From: an uncultured Blautia sp.
GTDB taxonomy: Bacteria > Bacillota > Clostridia > Lachnospirales > Lachnospiraceae
Length of the DNA stretch: 17,582 nucleotides
Direction: 5' to 3'
Assembly: GCA_900549015.1 (NCBI GenBank)
Contig: URMH01000051.1
Coordinates: 1 to 17,582 of the forward strand
In this document: piece after piece, positions 1 to 6,614 of the stretch
Layout of the letters: every line of letters starts with the position of its first letter
How positions within the stretch are numbered: position 1 is the first letter of the stretch
The notes under the pieces: generated by a model
Told to the model about the DNA's origin: nothing
Databases searched by the model: none
What the model saw: only the letters and a program-made list of their open reading frames with translations
Made by a program: the position numbers and the translations under genes

Positions 1-1219
1 TCTCTGCAAGAGCTCCGTGTCCGATCTCACGGCGTCCCGGTCCTCTGGACGGTTTTGTCTCACCTACAGAGTAGGACGGGAAATTGTAGTGGTGCATATA
101 TCTCTTGGATGTCTCAAATTCATCAAGACCGTCAAGACGCTGTGCTTCTGCAAGAGGAGCCAGTGTTGTCATAGTACAGATCTGTGTCTGTCCACGTGTA
201 AACATAGCAGAGCCATGCACTCTCGGAATAATATCAACCTCTGCTGCAAGCGGACGGATCTGTGTGATCTCACGTCCATCCGGACGTTTATGGTCTTTTA
301 ATATCATTTTGCGGACTGTCTTTTTCTGATACTGATAAACAGCTTCACCAAGAACAGAAAGCCACTCTTCTTTTTCTGCAAAAGCCTCAGCAAGCTTCTC
401 TGTTACTTTGCGGATATTTTCTTCTCTTGTCTGCTTGTCGTCAGAGAATACTGCCTCTTCCATCTCTGCAGGAGGAACGATTTCTTTGATCGCCTCAAAA
501 AGCTCTTCCGGAACTGCGCAGGATTCATAAGAATGTTTTTCTTTTCCGCAGTCTGCAACGATGGTATCGATAAATTTGATGATTTCCTGGTTTACTTCGT
601 GCGCTTTGTAAATTGCCTCGATCATTTTATCTTCTGGAATCTCGTTTGCTCCGGCTTCGATCATGATTACTTTTTCTCTTGTGGAAGCAACTGTAAGCTG
701 AAGGTCAGAAATGTCCTTCTGTGCCAGTGTCGGGTTGATCACATACTCTCCGTCGATCAGTCCCACCTGTGTTGTCGCACACGGACCGTCAAATGGAATA
801 TCGGAAATGCAGGTTGCGATCGCAGAACCGAGCATAGCCGGGATTTCCGGATTGCACTGCGGATCTACAGACATAACCATATTTACAAGTGTTACGTCAT
901 TTCTGTAATCCTTCGGGAAAAGAGGACGCATCGGTCTGTCAATTACGCGGGAAGTCAGGATTGCATGTTCGCTTGCCTTTCCTTCTCTTTTATTAAATCC
1001 TCCCGGGATTTTTCCAACTGCGTACATTTTTTCTTCATATTCAACGCTTAACGGAAAGAAATCAATTCCCTCTCTCGGCTCTTTTGATGCAGTTGCAGTA
1101 GATAACACAGTGGTATCGCCATAGTGCATAAGAGCAGCACCGTTTGCCTGTTTCGCAACACGGTCAATATCTACAGTAAGGGTTCTTCCGGCTAATTCCA
1201 TGGAATAACTTTTGTACAT
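1..1219 (-). CDS. pnp: Polyribonucleotide nucleotidyltransferase (PNPase), 5' part of gene
   Basis: PNPase degrades RNA 3' to 5' by phosphorolysis, releasing nucleoside diphosphates, and takes part in mRNA turnover. The 406 codons present begin MYKSYSMELAGRTL. They cover the first RNase PH-like domain (about residues 5-230, with GGFNKREGK at 73-81 and RPLFP at 98-102), the all-alpha linker (about 235-310), and the start of the second RNase PH domain (FTRGQTQ at 340-346, GPGRREIGHGALAE at 393-406). The rest of the second domain, which carries the catalytic aspartates, and the KH and S1 RNA-binding domains lie beyond base 1; PNPases are usually about 700 residues. The ATG at 1219 is preceded by GGAG at 7 nt spacing; a second in-frame ATG at 1201 lacks a comparable site. 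It follows rpsO by 124 nt, the arrangement common in bacteria. The reading frame is open throughout, so the partial status is due to the window edge only. Confidence 0.98.
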   Translation of the reverse strand, partial: MYKSYSMELAGRTLTVDIDRVAKQANGAALMHYGDTTVLSTATASKEPREGIDFFPLSVEYEEKMYAVGKIPGGFNKREGKASEHAILTSRVIDRPMRPLFPKDYRNDVTLVNMVMSVDPQCNPEIPAMLGSAIATCISDIPFDGPCATTQVGLIDGEYVINPTLAQKDISDLQLTVASTREKVIMIEAGANEIPEDKMIEAIYKAHEVNQEIIKFIDTIVADCGKEKHSYESCAVPEELFEAIKEIVPPAEMEEAVFSDDKQTREENIRKVTEKLAEAFAEKEEWLSVLGEAVYQYQKKTVRKMILKDHKRPDGREITQIRPLAAEVDIIPRVHGSAMFTRGQTQICTMTTLAPLAEAQRLDGLDEFETSKRYMHHYNFPSYSVGETKPSRGPGRREIGHGALAE

Positions 1220-1261
1220 ATTCTTTCTCCTTTTCTTCTTAATAGCTTCTTTAATGTCTTC

Positions 1262-1290
1262 TTTATATATATAAATAACTTATAAAGCAA
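1262..1290 (-). promoter_or_regulatory. Candidate sigma-A promoter of pnp
   Basis: On the minus strand TTGCTT (1290-1285) and TATAAA (1267-1262) are separated by 17 nt. The -10 matches consensus at 5 of 6 positions, the -35 at only 3 of 6. An overlapping alternative pair is TTGCTT (1294-1289) with TATATA (1271-1266). Transcription would start near 1255, leaving a leader of about 35 nt before pnp. The position just downstream of the rpsO hairpin makes separate pnp transcription plausible, but the AT-rich context makes chance matches likely. Confidence 0.4.
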
Positions 1291-1294
1291 GCAA

Positions 1295-1330
1295 AATAAC
1301 AGCAAACAGGGGCGGATGGAAATCCGCCCC
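1295..1330 (-). terminator. Terminator-like hairpin between rpsO and pnp
   Basis: A perfect 9-bp inverted repeat, GGGGCGGAT (1309-1317) with ATCCGCCCC (1322-1330), closes on a 4-nt loop. It begins 13 nt after the rpsO stop codon. In the minus direction it is followed by a T-rich tail (TGTTTGCTGTTATTTT), which is interrupted rather than a pure T run. It probably ends part of the rpsO transcripts and lets some continue into pnp. Confidence 0.65.
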
Positions 1331-1343
1331 TTCCGCATACTAA

Positions 1344-1610
1344 TTATTTTCTTAAACCTAATTTTTCAATCAGTGTACGGTATCTTTCGATGTCTGTTTT
1401 CTTCAGGTATGCCAGAAGGCCACGGCGCTGACCTACCATTTTCAGAAGACCACGTCTGGAATGGTGATCTTTGTGGTGTGTCTTTAAGTGCTCTGTTAAT
1501 TCCTGAATTCTTGCTGTAAGAACGGCAATCTGTACCTCTGGTGAACCTGTATCACCTTCACATCTTGCATATTCTTTCATGATAGCTGTTTTCTTTTCTT
1601 TTGAAATCAT
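1344..1610 (-). CDS. rpsO: 30S ribosomal protein S15
   Basis: S15 is a primary 16S rRNA-binding protein of the small-subunit platform and forms an intersubunit bridge. The 88-residue product (MISKEKKTAIMKEYAR...) has the usual length and the family landmarks TGSPEVQIA, HLKTHHKDHHSRRGLL and QRRGLLAYLKK. I placed the start at the ATG at 1610, because AAGGAGG lies just upstream and S15 proteins begin there; an in-frame upstream start at 1652 would add 14 non-conserved residues and swallow that ribosome binding site. It lies 138 nt downstream of the phosphate transporter gene, has a good promoter of its own, and is followed by a terminator-like hairpin and pnp. In several bacteria S15 represses its own translation by binding the mRNA leader; a structured leader is also possible here. 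Confidence 0.98.
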   Translation of the reverse strand: MISKEKKTAIMKEYARCEGDTGSPEVQIAVLTARIQELTEHLKTHHKDHHSRRGLLKMVGQRRGLLAYLKKTDIERYRTLIEKLGLRK

Positions 1611-1702
1611 TTTGATTTCCTCCTTAAAATATTTTTTATTAAACCGCCGCATATTAAGAGATGGTCGGAGTGTCCTGTCTCTGAATAAGGGCTAAATTCA
1701 CC
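1611..1702 (-). other. rpsO 5' leader, possible S15 autoregulatory structure
   Basis: The predicted rpsO transcript has an untranslated leader of about 90 nt. In the minus direction it contains AGAGA and TCTCT segments flanking a small GGA/TCC hairpin, and a CTAA/TTAG pairing nearer the 5' end. Leaders of rpsO mRNAs in several bacterial groups fold into S15-binding junctions that control translation. The pairing seen here is short, and I cannot assign it to a known leader class, so the regulatory role is inference. Confidence 0.3.
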
Positions 1703-1708
1703 TTCGTT

Positions 1709-1737
1709 AGTATAACACAAAGATTTTTTCCTGTAAA
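1709..1737 (-). promoter_or_regulatory. Sigma-A promoter of rpsO
   Basis: On the minus strand TTTACA (1737-1732) and TATACT (1714-1709) are separated by exactly 17 nt; each hexamer matches the consensus at 5 of 6 positions. It lies immediately after the stop codon of the phosphate transporter gene, where no terminator is visible, so rpsO is probably transcribed both from here and by read-through. Expected start near 1702. Confidence 0.75.
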
Positions 1738-1748
1738 CTCTTTTTTTA

Positions 1749-3407
1749 TTATTTTGCTGTTGCGCGCATTTCTTTCTGTCTTTCTATCGGATCGTCCTCA
1801 AGAAGAGAAAAGGCAATGTTTGTCGCATGGTCTGATACACGCTCAAGACCGGAGACAATATCTGAGAACATCATTCCCGCGCTTGCCGTACATTCGCCCC
1901 TTGTAAGGCGCTGTACATGAGATTCCTGGAGATAACGCTCCGCATCGTCCACCTTGTCCTCAAGTTCCAGGATTTCCTCCATATGCTCCTGATTATTATG
2001 AGAAAACATATCAAGGGCATATGTAGTCACTTTAATTACCATCTCAAGCATCTGGGACAGCTCTTTCTTCGCCTGCTCACTGAAATCAATTCCCCGCTCC
2101 ATCCTGGAAGCTGCGGCATCTGCAATGTTTTCCGCATGGTCGCCGATACGTTCAATGTCGTTTACTACATGGAACAGTCCGCCAATGCTCTTTGCATCGT
2201 CTGAAGGAAGTGTGGTCTGATTGATCTTCACAAGATAATCGGTAATCGCATGATTGAGATAATCAATGTTTTTTTCTGTCTCATACACTTCCCGGATCTC
2301 TTTTTCGTCCAGGGTAAGGAGGGCATTCATTGCTTTTTCCAGATTGGAAATCGCCATCTGTCCCATGCGCTCCATTTCTCTTGTCGCGTCAAATACAGCA
2401 GTTGTAGGAGAAAATACAGATTTTTCTCCGATAAACTGTAAGCCCAGCGCGTCCTGGTTTTTCTTTTCCTCTCCGCGCACAAGAAAACCTGTCAGTTTTA
2501 CAATCTGCTTGATAAACGGAGCAAGAAGAAGAACCTCTGTAAGTTTTATCAGGGTATGGGCATTTGCCACCTCTCTTCCCGGATTGCCGCCGGAAATATA
2601 AGAAATAAACTGGGTGATCGGTTCAAGCGCCACACTTAATATAACGTAAATAATAAAGGTTCCGATAATATTAAACACCAGATGGATCATAGCAGCACGT
2701 TTTGCATCTCTCTTTCCGCTCAAGCCGGCGAGAAGGGCAGATACGCAGGAGCCAATGTTGCAGCCCATGATAATAAAGAAACAGATACGTATATCAAGAA
2801 GTCCCTGGTTTGCAAGAAGAAGCACAATACCAACTGTAGCAGAAGAGCTCTGAAGGACAGTTGTAACAGCAAGTCCCACAAGCACAGCCAGAAAATGGCT
2901 GGTAAGAGAACCCATAATCTCCACTACCTGAGGAGACTCCCTCAAAACGGACATAGAATCTGACATGGTGGTAAGACCCATGAACAGAATACCAAAGCCC
3001 AGAAGAACTTCTCCGATACGCTGCACCTTTACTTTTTTAAAGAACATCATCATGACCACGCCTGCCATAACAATTGCCGGTGCAAGGGCAGAAAGGTTAA
3101 ATGATATTAACTGAGACGTTACGGTTGTTCCAATGTTGGCACCCATGATTACACCGGCTGCCTGATACAGGTTCATAAGTCCTGAATTTACAAAACTTAC
3201 GACCATAACTGTAGATGCACTGGAGGACTGGATAATTGCAGTGAAAAATGTTCCCACAAGGATTCCTCTGATAGGCGTCTTTGTAAAAAACTCCAGAATG
3301 CTTCGCATCTTGGCGCCTGCAACTTTTTCAAGTCCATCGCTCATCTGTTTCATACCGAACAAAAAGAGGCCCAAACCTCCCATTAGTCCAAGAATAATCT
3401 CTGCCAT
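1749..3407 (-). CDS. Na+/phosphate cotransporter family protein with PhoU-like tail
   Basis: A 552-residue membrane protein of the Na/Pi cotransporter (NptA/YjbB, PF02690) family, expected to move inorganic phosphate with Na+ across the cytoplasmic membrane. The N-terminal half (about 1-310) is hydrophobic and holds the two inverted-repeat signatures: QSSSAST at 60-66 with GANIGTT at 89-95, and QSSSAT at 186-191 with GCNIGS at 215-220. The C-terminal part (about 340-535) is soluble and helical, with DIERIGDHAENIADA and LERVSDHATNIA segments typical of PhoU domains. The start follows the ribF stop by only 2 nt and has only a weak GGA at the site, so translation is probably coupled to ribF. Direction of phosphate movement cannot be read from sequence; some family members export. 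Its place between ribF and rpsO is not the usual make-up of this operon. Confidence 0.93.
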   Translation of the reverse strand: MAEIILGLMGGLGLFLFGMKQMSDGLEKVAGAKMRSILEFFTKTPIRGILVGTFFTAIIQSSSASTVMVVSFVNSGLMNLYQAAGVIMGANIGTTVTSQLISFNLSALAPAIVMAGVVMMMFFKKVKVQRIGEVLLGFGILFMGLTTMSDSMSVLRESPQVVEIMGSLTSHFLAVLVGLAVTTVLQSSSATVGIVLLLANQGLLDIRICFFIIMGCNIGSCVSALLAGLSGKRDAKRAAMIHLVFNIIGTFIIYVILSVALEPITQFISYISGGNPGREVANAHTLIKLTEVLLLAPFIKQIVKLTGFLVRGEEKKNQDALGLQFIGEKSVFSPTTAVFDATREMERMGQMAISNLEKAMNALLTLDEKEIREVYETEKNIDYLNHAITDYLVKINQTTLPSDDAKSIGGLFHVVNDIERIGDHAENIADAAASRMERGIDFSEQAKKELSQMLEMVIKVTTYALDMFSHNNQEHMEEILELEDKVDDAERYLQESHVQRLTRGECTASAGMMFSDIVSGLERVSDHATNIAFSLLEDDPIERQKEMRATAK

Positions 3408-3409
3408 TC

Positions 3410-4333
3410 CTAAATATTCTCCCTTGTATTTTCTCTGTTTCGTCTGTCAAAATATTTCCGCCCCAAAGCTGCATCTGCGAAAATCTGCCGCCTTAAGGCC
3501 TCCAGAAACTCAAATTTCTTTTCCGGGCGCTGGTAATGAAGAAATTCCACTTTACACTTCTGACCGTAAAGATCTTCTTCGCAGTCAAAAAGATGGGTTT
3601 CCACCCCTAAGAATTCTCCTCCAACTGTAGGCTTATACCCAATGTTCGTCACACCGGAAAAGCATCTGTTTCCAAAATAAGACATTGTGGCATACACTCC
3701 GCTGGGAGGCATAAGTTTGTCTTTGGAGGGAATGATGTTTGCAGTAGGAAGCAAAAACTTATGTCCCAGTCCTCTTCCGTGTTCTACTGTACCCTCTACA
3801 AAAAAATTCATTCCCATAAGTCTTTGGAATTTTTCCATGTTTCCTTTTTTTAACTCTTCCCTTATATAGGTACTGCTGATTTTTCTGTGTCCTTCCATTT
3901 CTTTTGAAATGACATCTGCATGAAAACCGTATTTTCTGCCCATCTCTTTTAAAAGAGACGGAGTTCCCTTTCTCTCATATCCGAAACGGTAATCCTCGCC
4001 TACTGCCACGTATTCCGCCTGCAGATCGCCAACCAGAATTTCTTTTACGAAATTTTCGGCTTTTATATGGCGAATGCGCTCGTTTAACGGACACTCCAGA
4101 AGAATATCCACGCCCATTTCTTCCACAAGGCGGCACCGTTCCTCCCTGGAAAGAATCATCTTTTCCGACACATCAAAAGCAAAAAGAACGGCGGGAAGCC
4201 CAAGCTCTTTTTTCTGTTGCAGGATGCTTTTTACAAGCTTCTGATGACCCTTGTGAATGCCGTCAAACTTTCCGAGCGTAACTGCACTTTTTGAGAGCCG
4301 CGGAAACTCTTCTGTTATTTTCAAGTATTCCAT
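3410..4333 (-). CDS. ribF: Bifunctional riboflavin kinase / FAD synthetase
   Basis: RibF phosphorylates riboflavin to FMN and then adenylylates FMN to FAD. The 307-residue length is typical. The N-terminal FMN adenylyltransferase domain shows GKFDGIHKGH (21-30), VGEDYRFG (111-118) and ISSTYIRE (152-159); the C-terminal flavokinase domain shows the PTANI element (196-200), SGVY (211-214), NIGYKPT (230-236) and VETHLFD (244-250), which includes the catalytic glutamate. The segment that in most homologues reads TFDPHP is FAFDVSEK here (51-58), so the PHP is absent. The ATG at 4333 is preceded by AGGAG with 7 nt spacing in the 15-nt gap after truB. It is followed 2 nt later by the phosphate transporter gene. 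Confidence 0.96.
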   Translation of the reverse strand: MEYLKITEEFPRLSKSAVTLGKFDGIHKGHQKLVKSILQQKKELGLPAVLFAFDVSEKMILSREERCRLVEEMGVDILLECPLNERIRHIKAENFVKEILVGDLQAEYVAVGEDYRFGYERKGTPSLLKEMGRKYGFHADVISKEMEGHRKISSTYIREELKKGNMEKFQRLMGMNFFVEGTVEHGRGLGHKFLLPTANIIPSKDKLMPPSGVYATMSYFGNRCFSGVTNIGYKPTVGGEFLGVETHLFDCEEDLYGQKCKVEFLHYQRPEKKFEFLEALRRQIFADAALGRKYFDRRNRENTRENI

Positions 4334-4348
4334 ATGCCACTCCTATAT

Positions 4349-5233
4349 TTACACGAACATTTTCACTGGAAAATACTGCTGCCTATTTTGCTTCCACTGA
4401 TAAATTCCTATGAAAACTCCGCTGCTTGTGTACATGCGAACCCAGCCTTGCCTCACTTCGCCTTTTACAAGCCCTTCATGAAGAGGATTTCCATTTGCAA
4501 GAAGACGGTCTCCCTCTTCCTTTGCATATACAGCAGGATAAGAAGAAAGTACCTCTTCAATGGAAATGATCTTTTCTTCAATGGTTCCGGCTTTTACGGC
4601 TTCTTCCGTCTCCTGAAGGGTCATGCTCTGTTCCAGTGTGAAATCCCCGGATTTTGTCCGAAGGAGAGCTTCCATTGCTCCGCCGCAGCCAAGTTTTTCT
4701 CCCATATCATGACAAAGCGTTCTGATGTACGTTCCCTTGCTGCAGGAAACACGCATTTTTACAAAAGGAAGATGGATTTCCAGAATTTCAATCTGGTAAA
4801 AATGTACGGGGCGGGCTTTTCGCTCCACCTCTTTTCCCTCTCTTGCAAGCTCATACAGTTTTTTTCCATTCACTTTAAGGGCAGAATACATGGGAGGAAC
4901 CTGAAGCTGATCCCCGATAAAAGAAGATGCAGCGTTTTTAATTTCCTCCTCTGTCACAGAAACTTCACTTTTCTTTAAGATGGCTCCCGTCATATCCTGG
5001 GTATCTGTGGAAACGCCGAGGCGCATTACCGCCTCGTATGTCTTTTCTTTTTCTGTGAGAAGCTCCACAAGGCGGGTTCCCTTTCCAAGAGCTACCGGCA
5101 GAACTCCCTCCGCCTCCGGATCAAGCGTTCCTGTATGTCCTATTTTTTTCATATGAAGGATTCCGCGGAGCTTTGCCACTACATCATGAGAGGTATAACC
5201 TTTTTCTTTCCTGATTACAATAATTCCATTCAT
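4349..5233 (-). CDS. truB: tRNA pseudouridine(55) synthase
   Basis: TruB isomerises U55 in the T-psi-C loop of tRNAs to pseudouridine and acts as a tRNA folding chaperone. The 294-residue protein carries the family motif IGHTGTLDPEAEGVLP (31-46), with the catalytic aspartate at D38. It also has the YSALKVNGKKLYELAR region (116-131) and SKGTYIRTLCHDMG (165-178). The C-terminal part (about 230-294) fits the PUA-like RNA-binding region. The start lies 9 nt after the nrnA stop and has a poor ribosome binding site, suggesting translational coupling. The truB-ribF pairing is widespread in bacteria. Confidence 0.97.
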   Translation of the reverse strand: MNGIIVIRKEKGYTSHDVVAKLRGILHMKKIGHTGTLDPEAEGVLPVALGKGTRLVELLTEKEKTYEAVMRLGVSTDTQDMTGAILKKSEVSVTEEEIKNAASSFIGDQLQVPPMYSALKVNGKKLYELAREGKEVERKARPVHFYQIEILEIHLPFVKMRVSCSKGTYIRTLCHDMGEKLGCGGAMEALLRTKSGDFTLEQSMTLQETEEAVKAGTIEEKIISIEEVLSSYPAVYAKEEGDRLLANGNPLHEGLVKGEVRQGWVRMYTSSGVFIGIYQWKQNRQQYFPVKMFV

Positions 5234-5242
5234 ATTCTGCCG

Positions 5243-6205
5243 TCAGTCGTCCTGTTCCTGAAACTGTTTTTCAATCTGCGCCGTAATGTTGTTTACCACA
5301 TCATACATGGAACCCCGCAAATCGCAGCCTGCAGCTCTCGTATGACCGCCGCCTCCGAAAAATACGGCAATTCTGCTTACGTCAACTTTTCCGTTGGAGC
5401 GCATGGATACCTTAAATGTCTGGCTTTCCGTCTCGTAAAGGAAGAGAGCAACCTCTACGCCCTGTGTCAGACGGAGCTGACTTACAATTCCATCCAGATC
5501 CTTTCCGTCCACGCCGTAGAAATCCATATCCTTCTTTTTCATATATCCGACGATACATTTTCCATTCTGAAGCATGATGCTTTCTGCAAGCACACGTCCC
5601 ATTACCTGATTCTGAATGTATGTCTTCTGATAAAAAGATTCGTCGATGATCCGGCTGAAATTAAAGCCGGTTTTCATAAGCTCGCCTGCAATGCGCATGG
5701 TCTCCGGTGTTGTGGAAGAATACTGAAACACGCCGGTATCGTGCGCCATTCCCGTATAAATGGAAGCCGCAACAGAACGGTTCACCTTCTCTTTATCCAG
5801 AAGTCCGTAAAGTACCTCGCTGGCAGAACTTATGTCTCCACGGATATAATTTATATCTGCAAACCCCGGATTGCTGATGTGATGGTCGATACATACTGTT
5901 TTTTTCGCACTTTCAAAATATTTCCCTGCAGGTGCGATCCGCTCTTTTGCGCTTACATCGCAGGTGACAAAAAGGTCGTATTCCCTTTCGCCCTCCGCTT
6001 CTGTTTTTATCTCGTCAATCCTGTCAATGTGACCGAATACCGGCTTTGGATTGTCAAGATATATATCGACCTGTATCTCCGGATACCACTCCTTTATATA
6101 CAGATACAGAGCCATGCAGGAGCCCACACAGTCCCCGTCGGGACGTATGTGACCTGAAATAGCCATTGTCTTTACCTGCTCCAGTACCTCTGAAATATTA
6201 TTCAT
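5243..6205 (-). CDS. nrnA: DHH/DHHA1 phosphoesterase, NrnA type (nanoRNase / pAp phosphatase)
   Basis: A 320-residue protein of the DHH superfamily. Relatives of this type remove nucleotides from very short RNAs and dephosphorylate 3'-phosphoadenosine 5'-phosphate. Metal-binding motifs are all visible: GHIRPDGDCVGS (18-29; H19, D23, D25), TCDVS (81-85; D83), DHH (107-109) and GMAHDTGVF (152-160; D156). The C-terminal DHHA1 domain ends in GGGGHTRAAG (284-293), which binds substrate. The start at 6205 has GAGG about 10 nt upstream within a 15-nt gap after rbfA. Its place between rbfA and truB is standard in Firmicutes and fits RNA recycling. Activity on cyclic dinucleotide products (pGpG, pApA) is known for some relatives and cannot be decided here. 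Confidence 0.93.
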   Translation of the reverse strand: MNNISEVLEQVKTMAISGHIRPDGDCVGSCMALYLYIKEWYPEIQVDIYLDNPKPVFGHIDRIDEIKTEAEGEREYDLFVTCDVSAKERIAPAGKYFESAKKTVCIDHHISNPGFADINYIRGDISSASEVLYGLLDKEKVNRSVAASIYTGMAHDTGVFQYSSTTPETMRIAGELMKTGFNFSRIIDESFYQKTYIQNQVMGRVLAESIMLQNGKCIVGYMKKKDMDFYGVDGKDLDGIVSQLRLTQGVEVALFLYETESQTFKVSMRSNGKVDVSRIAVFFGGGGHTRAAGCDLRGSMYDVVNNITAQIEKQFQEQDD

Positions 6206-6220
6206 ACGCGCTCTACCTCG

Positions 6221-6601
6221 CTATTCTTCTGTCTCCCTGCCGGAAGCATCTTTCTTTGCCACATCGTCAATAAGTTTTGACATATTTACTCCGTATTCAA
6301 TGGACTCGTCAAGAATAAAGCGGATTTCCGGAGTATTGCGGAGATTTAAGTTTCTGGCAAGCTGTCTTCTGATATACCCTTCTGCGCTGGAAAGCCCTTT
6401 AATGGTGTCTTCCTTTGCCTCTTTTGAGCCAAAAACACTGATGTATGCCTTACACGTCTTTAAATCAGGAGCAACCTCCACAGCCATCACAGATGTCATT
6501 GGATGAATACGCGGATCTTTGATCTCATTTCGGATGATCGTGCTTAACTCTTTCTGCACCTCTCCGTTGATCCTGGTATTCTTAATGCTGTTTTTTCTCA
6601 T
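6221..6601 (-). CDS. rbfA: 30S ribosome-binding factor A
   Basis: RbfA is a KH-fold assembly factor that binds the immature 30S subunit and promotes maturation of the 5' end of 16S rRNA. The 126-residue product has the usual size and family pattern: VQKELSTIIRNEIKDPRI (15-32), MTSVMAVEVAPDLKTCKAYISV (35-56) and RFILDESIEYG (94-104). The ATG at 6601 follows the infB stop by 13 nt. The AGGAG element overlaps the infB stop codon, and a GAGG lies closer to the start, so coupling to IF2 translation is likely. Confidence 0.96.
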   Translation of the reverse strand: MRKNSIKNTRINGEVQKELSTIIRNEIKDPRIHPMTSVMAVEVAPDLKTCKAYISVFGSKEAKEDTIKGLSSAEGYIRRQLARNLNLRNTPEIRFILDESIEYGVNMSKLIDDVAKKDASGRETEE

Positions 6602-6614
6602 TTATGCCTCACTC

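Noticed and set aside
533..1051. A 172-codon plus-strand frame opposite pnp
   Set aside because: The minus strand encodes continuous PNPase with conserved motifs over this interval; the plus-strand frame shows no family features.
1611..1652. Upstream extension of rpsO to an in-frame start at 1652
   Set aside because: It adds 14 residues absent from S15 proteins and runs over the AAGGAGG that serves the ATG at 1610.
5135..6157. A 340-codon open frame on the plus strand, opposite nrnA and truB
   Set aside because: It lies opposite two well-supported conserved genes, has no ribosome binding site or family resemblance, and its composition is that of a reverse-strand shadow.
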